A DNA stretch of 64,000 nt from Mucilaginibacter sp. (lineage in GTDB: Bacteria; Bacteroidota; Bacteroidia; Sphingobacteriales; Sphingobacteriaceae). The notes beneath the pieces are model-generated. The model did no database searches. It had not been told where the DNA came from and saw only the letters and a list, made by a program, of their open reading frames with translations. Positions 17,427-25,946 of the stretch are shown here, in pieces (the stretch's first letter is position 1; each line of letters opens with the position of its first letter). The stretch lies in contig JARLHA010000043.1 of NCBI GenBank assembly GCA_031292485.1, forward strand, positions 1-64,000, in the 5' to 3' direction. Both the position numbers and the translations under genes were made by a program.

Positions 17427-18200
17427 ATGACCATTTCAACCATCATCAGCGAACATTTTAACGGCGTTATCTGGCGGATGGAAATTGATGAGTTAAGTGA
17501 CACTCTTTTTGTCGAGATCAGGAATGAAGAAGAACGAAAAGTTAGTTTCTCGGCGGTAAGTTTATCAGATGGCACTGTTTTATTTAAAGACATTGCAGCA
17601 CCAGAAAAATGGCTCACAGGTATTGAAGCCGCATTTGACGGTGTTTTGCTATTGCACTTTTATCAATCTGAAACGGGCCCTGCACATAAGGGATTAATGG
17701 CAATTGAGGCCGGATCGGCTAAAACACTGTGGAGTAATTACACCTATACATTTGATTATTTAACCGAAAACGGCCCCGTTGTTTATGATGTGCGGATCCA
17801 TCCCCGCAAGTTTTTTCTGCTTGATATTAAAACCGGTGCAATAAACCGCGTTTACGAGCCGTCTGTTTATAAAGCGTTGCAAAATAGTGTTGTGCTACCC
17901 CATGCGGTTTCGCCGGAAGAGCTGCCTGTTAAATTAATTTCGGTGCATCCGTTCGGAAATAGCACACATTATCTTGAATACAATAATTTCAGAATTGTAT
18001 CTTTGCACGCGCTAAAGGGAGGGGAATTAAATCAGATACTTTTAGTATTTGACGAGACCATTCCCCGCAGCAATACGATAGTTTATGAAGATTTATTAAA
18101 TGCCGGCATACAAAAGATGCAGCCAGAGGCGTTTATAATCCATAAAACCCGGTTAATATATATTAAAAACAAGTGTGAACTTAAGGTTTTGGCCTTATAA
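17427..18200 (+). CDS. DUF4905 family protein
   Basis: 257 residues with no signal peptide. The start MTISTIISEHFNGVIWRMEI followed by repeated short beta-strand blocks (LFVEIRNEEERKVSFSAVSL, FDGVLLLHFYQSE..PAHKGLMAIE, NFRIVSLHALKGGELNQILLVFDE) matches DUF4905 proteins of Bacteroidota, possibly a beta-propeller-like fold. No catalytic motif is visible and no function is known. It is first in a run with the LysM and udk genes (gaps of 21 bp and -8 bp), so the three are probably one transcript. Confidence 0.75.
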   Translation: MTISTIISEHFNGVIWRMEIDELSDTLFVEIRNEEERKVSFSAVSLSDGTVLFKDIAAPEKWLTGIEAAFDGVLLLHFYQSETGPAHKGLMAIEAGSAKTLWSNYTYTFDYLTENGPVVYDVRIHPRKFFLLDIKTGAINRVYEPSVYKALQNSVVLPHAVSPEELPVKLISVHPFGNSTHYLEYNNFRIVSLHALKGGELNQILLVFDETIPRSNTIVYEDLLNAGIQKMQPEAFIIHKTRLIYIKNKCELKVLAL

Positions 18201-18221
18201 AACATTGATTCAATTTAAATT

Positions 18222-19292
18222 ATGAAATTTAAGCTCTTATTGATCACCACATTCTCCATAATCATTTCGACATCGCTTTTTGCAAAACCAGTAATAGATT
18301 CTGTTGGCGTAAAAAATAACGACGGCAAAAAGATGATCCTGTTTAAAGTTAAAGCAAAGGATACGTACTACTCTATTGGCAAGCGGTACGGTATTAAGCC
18401 GGAAGCCTTAATGAAGTTTAACGGCAAAAAGAAAGCCGTTTTATCAATAGGTACTATTATCGAAATCCCAACCGAGATTCCGTTTAAGAAATCGGGCAAA
18501 ACCAAAGAAACAGCTGAAGCGCCAAAAAAAGAAACCAAAAAAGAAAAGAAGGAAAGGCTTGCCAGGGAGGCCAAGGAAGCGCGCGGGGAAAAGAAACAGA
18601 AAAAGTCATCGGAAAATAACACCGATGAAACTCCAACAGCAGTTGTCGAACAACCGACTAGCCCTGAGCACGTAGTGCAACAGCCCACGCAACAACCAGT
18701 TCAGCAGCCGGTGCAACAAAATAATACCCCTCCTATTCAGTATAAGGTATCAGCAGGTGAAACCCTTTATGCCATCAGTAAAAGGTTCAATACTACAGTT
18801 GATGATATCACCAAACTGAATAACCTAACCTCCACCAACCTGACGCCAGGCCAGATATTATTGGTGCATTCTGGTACACAGTCTGCACCTCCGCCACCCG
18901 TTATGAATAGGGATACACAGGTTGCCAAACGCGACTCAACAAGTGTTGTGCAGGTGAACAGCGATAGCAGCAACAACGACCGTCATTTAAATGCAAACCG
19001 CTATGGCTTATTCGAAAAAAATGAAAAAGGCGTGGCTACCTGGATGGATGACCCTGGCCTCGACCCCAATAAAAAGCTCGTTTTGCACCGCACAGCTCCA
19101 ATCGGCACCGTAATAAAATTGACCAACCCAATGACCAACCGCACTACTTTTGCAAAGGTGGTTGGCCGTTTTACCGATAATGAGTCGACAAAAGATGTGA
19201 TCATCGTGATGACAAAAAGCGTAGCGGACGCATTGGGCGCATTGGATAAACGTTTTCATGTAGATATCAGCTACGGTAGTCCGAATGAATAA
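18222..19292 (+). CDS. Exported protein with two LysM domains and an RlpA-like barrel
   Basis: 356 residues. A signal peptide (about 1-22, ending SLFA) is followed by LysM 1 (about 44-86, DTYYSIGKRYGIKPEALMKF), a Lys/Glu-rich then Gln/Pro-rich linker (about 90-168), LysM 2 (about 172-214, GETLYAISKRFNTTVDDITK), and a C-terminal double-psi barrel (about 260-356, GTVIKLTNPMTNRTTFAKVV). It should bind peptidoglycan in the periplasm; the barrel resembles RlpA lytic enzymes, but the catalytic Asp/His pair cannot be confirmed by eye. Its last 8 bases overlap the udk start. Confidence 0.85.
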   Translation: MKFKLLLITTFSIIISTSLFAKPVIDSVGVKNNDGKKMILFKVKAKDTYYSIGKRYGIKPEALMKFNGKKKAVLSIGTIIEIPTEIPFKKSGKTKETAEAPKKETKKEKKERLAREAKEARGEKKQKKSSENNTDETPTAVVEQPTSPEHVVQQPTQQPVQQPVQQNNTPPIQYKVSAGETLYAISKRFNTTVDDITKLNNLTSTNLTPGQILLVHSGTQSAPPPPVMNRDTQVAKRDSTSVVQVNSDSSNNDRHLNANRYGLFEKNEKGVATWMDDPGLDPNKKLVLHRTAPIGTVIKLTNPMTNRTTFAKVVGRFTDNESTKDVIIVMTKSVADALGALDKRFHVDISYGSPNE

Positions 19293-19920
19293 ACCGTTTA
19301 TTATAGGGATAGCCGGTGGCAGCGGCTCTGGTAAAACCTTTTTTTTAAAGTGTTTCCGGGAGCATTTTACCGAAGCGGAGGTTTGCCTGGTTTCGCAGGA
19401 TGACTATTATATCCCTGTGGCCCATACCATGACCAAAGAGGAAAATATGTTCTACAATTTCGATTTACCCTCTACTGTCGATCATGAACACTTTAATGAT
19501 GATATCAATCGCCTTGTAAGAGGCGAAACGATCTTAAAAAAGGAATATACCTTTAATAATCCCGACGTTGAGCCAAGGATGCTGGAAATTAAACCGGCGC
19601 CTATTTTGATTGTTGAAGGCTTATTTATACTGCATTTCAGGGAGATCGCATCATCGCTCGATCTGAAGATCTTTATCGAGGCTGATGATCATATCGCGCT
19701 ACAGCGCCGTGTTAAGCGCGACCTTGTTGAACGCGGTTATTCGCATGAAGATGTGATGTATAGATGGGTTAACCACGTGGTGCCGGCCTATAATGAATAT
19801 TTATTACCTTATAAAGGCGAATGCGACCAGGTAATCACTAATAACTCGCATGAGGCCGAAGATATCATCGGTGTAACGGGGGTAATTTCGAAGGAATTGC
19901 GTAAAACTGTATTAATTTGA
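19285..19920 (+). CDS. udk: Uridine kinase
   Basis: Phosphorylates uridine and cytidine in pyrimidine salvage. 211 residues, the family length, with the P-loop GGSGSGKT at 11-18, the substrate segment VSQDDYYIP, DHPSTVDHEHF-type FDLPSTVDHEHFNDD, and IVEGLFILH and RVKRDLVERGY further on. The start overlaps the LysM gene by 8 bp in another frame, which suggests coupled translation. The stop codon falls in the left arm of an inverted repeat shared with the convergent scoB gene. Confidence 0.92.
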   Translation: MNKPFIIGIAGGSGSGKTFFLKCFREHFTEAEVCLVSQDDYYIPVAHTMTKEENMFYNFDLPSTVDHEHFNDDINRLVRGETILKKEYTFNNPDVEPRMLEIKPAPILIVEGLFILHFREIASSLDLKIFIEADDHIALQRRVKRDLVERGYSHEDVMYRWVNHVVPAYNEYLLPYKGECDQVITNNSHEAEDIIGVTGVISKELRKTVLI

Positions 19921-20000
19921 AGTGATTTGAAAATGTGCCAATTTGAAAATTAAAGCCGAAGTCCATATTCAAATTTTTAAATCAACAAATCTTCAAATCA
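19917..20000. repeat. Inverted word repeat at udk/scoB junction, likely two-way terminator
   Basis: Left arm TGATTTGAAAATGTG...CAATTTGAAAAT (19923-19951), right arm the inverse (AAATCAACAAATCTTCAAATCA, split over 19979-20000). Both convergent stop codons (udk TGA at 19918-19920, scoB TGA at 19998-20000) lie at or in the arms. Confidence 0.6.
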
Positions 20001-20654
20001 AAATACCATTTCCGGTATTTCCCCTTCAATAATTAATTTACCTGCGGTAGCCGCTTTTATTTCTTCAACACTTACGCCTGGGGCGCGCTCAAGCAATTTA
20101 AAACCGCCTTCGGGCAAAACATCCAGCACCGCCAGCTCGGTCACTATTTTTTTGACGCATTTTACGCCTGTTAGCGGCAGCGTACATGCCGGCAATAGCT
20201 TTGATTCGCCGGCTTTGTTTACGTGCTGCATGGCCACGATAATGTTGTCTGCTGAGGCTACCAGGTCCATCGCGCCTCCCATTCCCTTTACCATTTTCCC
20301 GGGGATCTTCCAATTGGCTATATCGCCGTTTTCGGAAACCTCCATCGCTCCCAATATGGTAAGATTAACCTTTTTCGCCCTGATCATCCCAAAACTCATC
20401 GCCGAATCAAATACCGCCGAGCCCGGCAACATGGTAATGGTTTGTTTGCCGGCATTGATCAGGTCAGCATCTTCCTCTCCTTCAAAAGGGAATGGTCCCA
20501 TTCCCAATAAGCCGTTTTCGGACTGCAGAATTACGTCCACGCCTGTGGGTATATAATTGGCAACAAGGGTCGGAATCCCGATGCCAAGGTTTACGTAATA
20601 GCCGTCTTTTATTTCGCGTGCAATACGCTTTGCAATATCTTCTTTAGTTAACAT
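19998..20654 (-). CDS. scoB: 3-oxoacid CoA-transferase subunit B
   Basis: With ScoA it moves CoA from succinyl-CoA to acetoacetate, so that ketone-type acids can be used. 218 residues; the catalytic glutamate is E46 in QSENGLLGMG, and GYYVNLGIGIPTLVANY and TMLPGSAVFDSAMSF are family segments. It starts at the last base of scoA (ATG/TGA overlap at 20654), so the two subunits are translated together. It converges with udk across an inverted repeat. Confidence 0.95.
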   Translation of the reverse strand: MLTKEDIAKRIAREIKDGYYVNLGIGIPTLVANYIPTGVDVILQSENGLLGMGPFPFEGEEDADLINAGKQTITMLPGSAVFDSAMSFGMIRAKKVNLTILGAMEVSENGDIANWKIPGKMVKGMGGAMDLVASADNIIVAMQHVNKAGESKLLPACTLPLTGVKCVKKIVTELAVLDVLPEGGFKLLERAPGVSVEEIKAATAGKLIIEGEIPEMVF

Positions 20655-21352
20655 TATTGTTTTTTTCTAACGGTTCTCTGCTCTATTCTCTTTTCGTAAT
20701 TTTCGCCCTGGAAAATCCTATGCACATAAATACCTGGTGTATGGATATGATCAGGGTCAAGCTCACCGGGTTCAACCAGTTCTTCAACTTCGGCTATTGT
20801 GATTTTCCCTGCCATCGCCATTACCGCATTAAAATTGCGTGCAGTTGCACGATAGACGAGATTACCAAGCCGATCGCCTTTCCAGGCTTTCACAATGGCA
20901 AAATCGGCTTCAAAGGCCATCTCCATTAAATAATCTTTGCCATTAAAATTCCGTACTTCTTTTCCAATGGCTACTTCGGTACCGATGCCTGCAGGGGTAA
21001 ATATGGCAGGCATACCATATCCTGCTGCCATACAGCGGGTGGCCAAAGTTCCCTGGGGTATCAGCTCAACTTCCAGTTCGCCGCTGAGCAATTGCCTTTC
21101 AAATTCGGCATTCTCGCCGACGTAAGAAGAAATCATTTTTTTTACCTGCCGCTGTTTAAGCATCAGGCCGATGCCAAAATCGTCTACCCCGGCATTATTG
21201 GAAATGCAGGTGAGGTTTTTTGTCCCTTTTTTCACAAGGGCAGCGATACATTTTTCGGGCAAACCACACATTCCGAAGCCGCCGAGCATTAAGGTCATGC
21301 CATCTTTTATGTCATGGATAGCCTCATCAGCGCCATTAACTACTTTGTTCAT
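20654..21352 (-). CDS. scoA: 3-oxoacid CoA-transferase subunit A
   Basis: 232 residues. The CoA-binding start GMTLMLGGFGMCGLPEKCIA and the later ISNNAGVDDFGIGLML, SSYVGENAEFERQLLSGELE and ARNFNAVMAMAGKITIAEVE are diagnostic of the alpha subunit. It is the first gene of a two-gene operon with scoB. A TAACTTTG box lies 20 bp upstream (21372-21379), matching the Bacteroidota -7 consensus. Confidence 0.95.
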   Translation of the reverse strand: MNKVVNGADEAIHDIKDGMTLMLGGFGMCGLPEKCIAALVKKGTKNLTCISNNAGVDDFGIGLMLKQRQVKKMISSYVGENAEFERQLLSGELEVELIPQGTLATRCMAAGYGMPAIFTPAGIGTEVAIGKEVRNFNGKDYLMEMAFEADFAIVKAWKGDRLGNLVYRATARNFNAVMAMAGKITIAEVEELVEPGELDPDHIHTPGIYVHRIFQGENYEKRIEQRTVRKKQ

Positions 21353-21371
21353 TTTTAATAATTGGTTGCCG

Positions 21372-21379
21372 CAAAGTTA
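21372..21379 (-). promoter_or_regulatory. Candidate -7 box of scoAB
   Basis: On the minus strand the sequence reads TAACTTTGCGGC, a full match to TAnnTTTG, 20 bp before the scoA ATG. A -33 TTTG element is not obvious. Confidence 0.5.
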
Positions 21380-21459
21380 GGTGTTTTGCCTGAAGGATGA
21401 TAGTTATGGTTTATTGTTTTAATTATGCAATTTTACCCCGATTTATAATTATTGAATAC

Positions 21460-22386
21460 ATGGTCAATCAGCAATCTACATCTCACATATTAATGATCCG
21501 CCCGGTAAATTTCGACTTTAACGAAGAAACTGCAGGGAGCAACGCTTTTCAGAAAAGAAATACCGATAAAAGCAGTGCAAATGAACAGGCGCAATGGGAA
21601 TTTGATGGTATGGTGAATATCCTCCGCGAAAATGGCGTTGATGTTACGGTTATTGATGATACGCCTGATCCATACACCCCGGACTCGATATTCCCGAACA
21701 ACTGGATCTCCTTTCATCACAACGGGGATATATTTTTGTACCCGATGCAGGCCGAAAACCGCAGGCTTGAACGACGGGAAGACATCATAGCTCAACTGGA
21801 AGATGTTTTTGAGGTTAAACATATTACTGATCTGAGCAGTTTTGAGCAGGAAGGCAAGTTTCTGGAAGGAACCGGCAGCATGGTGCTCGACAGGGTGAAT
21901 AAAATCGCCTATGCCTGTATATCCCCCAGAACCGACCGCGAAGTGCTGGCTTTATTTTGCGAACAGGCTGGCTATAAAGAAGTGAGTTTTCACGCCTATG
22001 ATGAATATCATATGCCCATTTATCACACCAACGTATTAATGTGTGTTGGAAGCACGTTTGCTGTAATTTGTCTGGATAGCATTACAGACGACGATGAAAA
22101 AAATGAAGTAACCTCCATCTTAAAACTAACGCACAAGGAGATCATCGGCATCAGCTTCGGGCAAATGAACCATTTCGCCGGCAATATGCTTGAAGTTAAA
22201 AATAAGGATGGCGAAACGTTGATCGTGATGTCGCAAAATGCTTTTAACGCTTTGGATGATGAACAAAAAGGCGTGCTTGAACGATTCGGAAAAATGGTTT
22301 ATGCGGATATCAATACCATAGAAACCAATGGCGGGGGCAGCGCGCGGTGTATGATGGCAGAGGTGCATTTACCAGAAAGTCGATAG
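21460..22386 (+). CDS. ctlX: Citrulline utilization hydrolase CtlX (arginine deiminase-related)
   Basis: Members of this family hydrolyse citrulline to ornithine, carbon dioxide and ammonia in the cytoplasm. 308 residues from the ATG at 21460 (MVNQQSTSHILMIRPVNFDF); the open frame begins 21 codons earlier without family support. Amidinohydrolase-fold hallmarks are DSIFPNNWISFH, EGTGSMVLDR, a central YHTNVLMCVGS and the C-terminal GGGSARCMMAEV with the likely nucleophilic Cys. It lies next to the arginine decarboxylase gene on the same strand, which fits a role in arginine and ornithine turnover. Substrate is inferred from the family. Confidence 0.8.
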   Translation: MVNQQSTSHILMIRPVNFDFNEETAGSNAFQKRNTDKSSANEQAQWEFDGMVNILRENGVDVTVIDDTPDPYTPDSIFPNNWISFHHNGDIFLYPMQAENRRLERREDIIAQLEDVFEVKHITDLSSFEQEGKFLEGTGSMVLDRVNKIAYACISPRTDREVLALFCEQAGYKEVSFHAYDEYHMPIYHTNVLMCVGSTFAVICLDSITDDDEKNEVTSILKLTHKEIIGISFGQMNHFAGNMLEVKNKDGETLIVMSQNAFNALDDEQKGVLERFGKMVYADINTIETNGGGSARCMMAEVHLPESR

Positions 22387-22466
22387 TGCATGGTCGATGG
22401 CCCATAGTTTAACATTGGTTTAAATCTAACAATATCTGCCATGGTCTACGGTCCATTGACTATGGA
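22384..22466. repeat. Inverted word repeat between ctlX and arginine decarboxylase gene
   Basis: Left arm with GCATGGTCGATGGCCCATAG (about 22387-22407), right arm with CATGGTCTACGGTCCATTGACTATGG split over 22440-22466. The arms are imperfect inverses and start at the ctlX stop codon. Confidence 0.55.
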
Positions 22467-22557
22467 CAAAAATAAATTACATTCAGGCTAAAAATTTCTC
22501 CCAACAAATAGCCCATATTTCCATTTAAAAATTACATTTTTGGCAAAATTTTAAAAA

Positions 22558-23952
22558 ATGCAGAGCTACGAAGAGTTTCTTGACCTGAGTGTAGGTTTCC
22601 CGCAGGAAGGTTTTGAGATCATTGAGGATGAATTATACTTTCACGACCTCAATTTAATGGAAATGATTGAAACGTATGGTACTCCCCTGCGCTTCACTTA
22701 TGTGCCGATTATTACCAAAAAGATCCAGCAGGCGAAATTGCTGTTTCAGCAGGCAATAATTAAAAACAATTATCGCGGCAGTTATAAATATTGTTACTGT
22801 ACCAAAAGTTCGCATTTTAAGCACGTGGTTGAAGAAGCGCTTAAGAATGATATTCACCTCGAGACATCCTCGGCTTTTGATATGCCGATGATCGATATCC
22901 TGGAAAAAAAAGGCGCTGTTAATAAAGATGTAACGGTGATATGCAACGGTTTTAAAACCTTTCAGTACAAAACCTATATTATCGACATGCTGCATGATGG
23001 CTTTAAAAATATCATCCCCGTGTTGGATAATAAAGAGGAATTTAACCTTTACGACGACGAGATTGAAATGGAAACCCCTTGTAATCTGGGGATCCGCATC
23101 GCAGCTGAAGAGCAACCTGATTCGCAGTTTTATACTTCGCGCTTAGGGGTGCGTATGGAAGATATTATTGATTTCTACTATAATAAGATTGAGGCGAATC
23201 CTAATTTCCGCGTAAAACTGTTGCATTTCTTTATCAATTCAGGGATTTCAGACACTCCTTACTATTGGAACGAACTGGAGAAATATGTCACCCTGTATTG
23301 CAAATTTAAAAAGATAAACCCGCACCTGGATACGCTTGATATTGGCGGTGGCATGCCTTTTAAAGATTCACTGGTTTTTGATTTTGATTATGAATACATG
23401 ATCAACGAAATTGTGAGCCGGATAAAAGAGATTTGCGCCGATAATGATACCGAAGAACCGGATATCATTACCGAGTTCGGTAAATACACAGTAGCCGAAG
23501 CTTCCGGCATTTTATACAAGGTATTGGGCCGCAAACAGCAAAACGACCGTGAAAAATGGCTGATGCTGGATGGTTCATTTATCACCAATCTGCCTGATGT
23601 TTGGGCCCTGAACCAGAAATATATTTTATTACCAATAAATAACTGGGATTCGGAATACGAACGCGTCAACCTTGGAGGTATCACTTGCGACGGCCAGGAT
23701 TATTATAACCAGGAAGCCCACATGAACAGTGTGTTTATGCCGAAAACGCGCAAAGTACAGTATATCGGCTTTTTTAATACCGGCGCTTACCAGGAAGTGT
23801 TAAGCGGCTATGGTGGTATTCATCACTGCCTGCTGCCGTCACCAAAACATGTGATCATCAGGCGTAACCGTGATGAAACATTCAACTTTGAAGTTTTTGG
23901 GGAAGAACAAAACAGTAAACAAGTAATGAAATTGTTGGGATATACAACGTAG
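22558..23952 (+). CDS. speA: Arginine decarboxylase (PLP fold III, SpeA-like)
   Basis: 464 residues, clearly shorter than the roughly 630-residue E. coli SpeA but normal for the Bacteroidota form. The PLP-binding region is YKYCYCTKSSHFKHV (about 79-93), followed by LETSSAFDMPMI, a glycine-rich DIGGGMPF (about 261-268), ITEFGKYTVAEASG and a late GFFNTGAYQEVLSGYGG. It converts arginine to agmatine, the first step to putrescine and spermidine. The neighbouring ctlX and argB-proC genes fit this pathway. Its TAG stop lies within a hairpin shared with the convergent proC. Confidence 0.88.
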   Translation: MQSYEEFLDLSVGFPQEGFEIIEDELYFHDLNLMEMIETYGTPLRFTYVPIITKKIQQAKLLFQQAIIKNNYRGSYKYCYCTKSSHFKHVVEEALKNDIHLETSSAFDMPMIDILEKKGAVNKDVTVICNGFKTFQYKTYIIDMLHDGFKNIIPVLDNKEEFNLYDDEIEMETPCNLGIRIAAEEQPDSQFYTSRLGVRMEDIIDFYYNKIEANPNFRVKLLHFFINSGISDTPYYWNELEKYVTLYCKFKKINPHLDTLDIGGGMPFKDSLVFDFDYEYMINEIVSRIKEICADNDTEEPDIITEFGKYTVAEASGILYKVLGRKQQNDREKWLMLDGSFITNLPDVWALNQKYILLPINNWDSEYERVNLGGITCDGQDYYNQEAHMNSVFMPKTRKVQYIGFFNTGAYQEVLSGYGGIHHCLLPSPKHVIIRRNRDETFNFEVFGEEQNSKQVMKLLGYTT

Positions 23953-23972
23953 AGATTAAACTAATCTCTACG
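23948..23972. terminator. Hairpin between convergent speA and proC
   Basis: An 11-bp perfect stem CGTAGAGATTA / TAATCTCTACG with a 3-base loop. The speA stop codon TAG (23950-23952) is part of the stem. Neither side has a long T run, so termination strength is uncertain. Confidence 0.6.
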
Positions 23973-23978
23973 CTCAAT

Positions 23979-24797
23979 TCATTGTTCTTTATGATAAAGG
24001 TCACCCGCTTTGGCGGCTGACAACTTAATGCCTTTTATCATAGCAGAGCTGAAGCCATTATGTTCCATTTCATTTAAACCTGCAATGGTACATCCGCTCG
24101 GCGAGGTTACTTTATCTATTTCCTGTTCAGGGTGCGAGGAAAGCTGCAACAACAGATCCGCAGCGCCTTTGGCAGTTTGAGCAGCCATCTTTAAAGCATC
24201 ATGTGCGTGGAACCCAATTTCGGTTCCGCCTTGTGAAGCTGCACGGATTGACCGTAAAAAGAACGCTATGCCACAGGCGCAAAGCGCGGTTGCTGACGTC
24301 ATCAATTCTTCGTTGATCTGGATAGTAACCCCCACGGTTTCAAAAAACGAACGTGCAAAATTGATATTTTTCGGTGTGCCGTTATCGGTAGCAATACAAG
24401 TCATAGATTGCCCGATCGCTATAGCTGTATTCGGCATTGCCCGGATAACCTGTACATTCAGGTCGAGTTGCTGGCGGATATCCGCGCAACTAACGCCCGA
24501 AACCACTGAAATGAGCAGCTGTTTTTCCGGCCTGATGGAAGGACGGATCTCATCCAGCAGTTTGTTTAATTGCTGCGGTAATACTGCAAGCACTACGTAA
24601 TCGGCCTTTCTAACGGCCTTTAAATTGTTATCAGTGGTGTGGTAGCCCATTTCGGCAAAGGCTGATAAAGCGGCTACGTTTCTGCGGGTAAGCGTTATTT
24701 GCTGGGGTTTACAAATTCCTGCTTTAACAAGGCCTTTCGCCAAAGACAAGCCAATATTACCGCTGCCTAAAATGGCGATATGCTGTTGTGAATTCAT
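23979..24797 (-). CDS. proC: Pyrroline-5-carboxylate reductase
   Basis: Reduces pyrroline-5-carboxylate to proline with NAD(P)H. 272 residues with the Rossmann start IAILGSGNIGLSLAKGLVKA, VVLAVLPQQL, the conserved RAMPNTAIAIGQSMT, and the dimerisation region ending KVTSPSGCTIAGLNEMEHNG. It follows argB by 3 bp, so the two are co-transcribed. Pairing of proC with arginine genes is common in Bacteroidota. Confidence 0.94.
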   Translation of the reverse strand: MNSQQHIAILGSGNIGLSLAKGLVKAGICKPQQITLTRRNVAALSAFAEMGYHTTDNNLKAVRKADYVVLAVLPQQLNKLLDEIRPSIRPEKQLLISVVSGVSCADIRQQLDLNVQVIRAMPNTAIAIGQSMTCIATDNGTPKNINFARSFFETVGVTIQINEELMTSATALCACGIAFFLRSIRAASQGGTEIGFHAHDALKMAAQTAKGAADLLLQLSSHPEQEIDKVTSPSGCTIAGLNEMEHNGFSSAMIKGIKLSAAKAGDLYHKEQ

Positions 24798-24800
24798 AAG

Positions 24801-25643
24801 TTAATTATCTATCAAATGTGTACCAAATGGTTGGTGTTGTTTTATATTTCCAAGATCGTCGGAATGGCCTATGATCACTTTTTTAACGCCGCTCGCAATA
24901 GCCGAAAAAGCATTATCAAGCTTGGGGAGCATTCCGCTATGTATTACCTGTTGTTTTTTCAATTCTTCGTAATGTTTCGGATCTATTTCCCTGATCAGCG
25001 AGTCTTCGTCATTGATGTCTTTTAAAACACCTTTCTTCTCAAAACAGTAGACCAGGGTTGTATGGTAATAATTCGCCAAAGCGACCGCCAGTGCAGATGC
25101 AATGGTATCTGCATTGGTATTCAACAACTGACCTTCACCATCATGCGTTAACGCACAAAAAACGGGGGTAAATCCAGCTTCCATCAGGCTGATCAGATTT
25201 TTTGGCTTGATGGAATTTTTATCAAGATCCCCAACAAAACCATAATCAACGGTTTTTACCGGGCGCTTTTTTGCCCGGATGAAATCGCCGTCGGCGCCGG
25301 TAAGGCCAATGGCATTGTTACCAAACCGCTGTAATTGTGCAACAATATTCTTATTGATCAAGCCGCTGTAAACCATGGTCACCACCCTTAGGGTTTCTAT
25401 ATCCGTTATCCGGCGGCCATCCACCAATTTAGCCTTTACACCTAAGGTCTCCGAAAGCTGCGTTGCCACTTTACCACCGCCGTGCACCAATATTTTAAAA
25501 TCTGGCAGCGCGGCGAAATCCTTTAAAAAACGATAAAGGTTTTCCGAATTATCGATAACATTTCCACCGATTTTAATAATATACAGGTCTTTATAATCTT
25601 TATTTTGCCGCTGCTTTGTCAAAACCTGCTTAATTTTATTCAT
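24801..25643 (-). CDS. argB: Acetylglutamate (or succinylglutamate) kinase
   Basis: Phosphorylates the N-acylated glutamate, the second step of arginine synthesis. The start is set at the ATG 25641-25643 (MNKIKQVLTKQRQ); a GTG three codons upstream is also open. 280 residues. Motifs: IIKIGGNVIDN, LVHGGGKVATQL, GLTGADGDF, and LLNTNADTIASALAVALA. Because argF' in this cluster has the succinyl-type residue, the natural substrate could be N-succinylglutamate. It is separated from the rest of the arginine operon by ndh, paiB and an unknown gene. Confidence 0.92.
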   Translation of the reverse strand: MNKIKQVLTKQRQNKDYKDLYIIKIGGNVIDNSENLYRFLKDFAALPDFKILVHGGGKVATQLSETLGVKAKLVDGRRITDIETLRVVTMVYSGLINKNIVAQLQRFGNNAIGLTGADGDFIRAKKRPVKTVDYGFVGDLDKNSIKPKNLISLMEAGFTPVFCALTHDGEGQLLNTNADTIASALAVALANYYHTTLVYCFEKKGVLKDINDEDSLIREIDPKHYEELKKQQVIHSGMLPKLDNAFSAIASGVKKVIIGHSDDLGNIKQHQPFGTHLIDN

Positions 25644-25946
25644 ATTATCCACACGAGAGGCAAATAAAACTGAAAAATATATGATTATGTGCCTATTGGG
25701 GTTAAAAATACTAAAAAAACGGGCAAATCTTATTAAAAAATGTTAAAAACTATAGAATTTGTTATTGAAATGTTTATTTGATGTTAAATTGCTATTAAAT
25801 TAATCCATCTTAAAATCGGCCAACATCAAATTTTGATTCAGTGTTAAAACCCAAATCTCTTAAAAATGTTGTTTTACAGGTATAAAGAATAAGTTTACAA
25901 TTGGTTAATGAAAGATTATGTAATATTGAATTTTTAACAAACACGA
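25644..25946. other. AT-rich divergent spacer between argB and ndh
   Basis: About 300 bp of very AT-rich sequence that must hold the promoters of argB-proC (minus) and ndh (plus). No hairpin, repeat or small gene was found, and no convincing -7 box could be singled out. Confidence 0.5.
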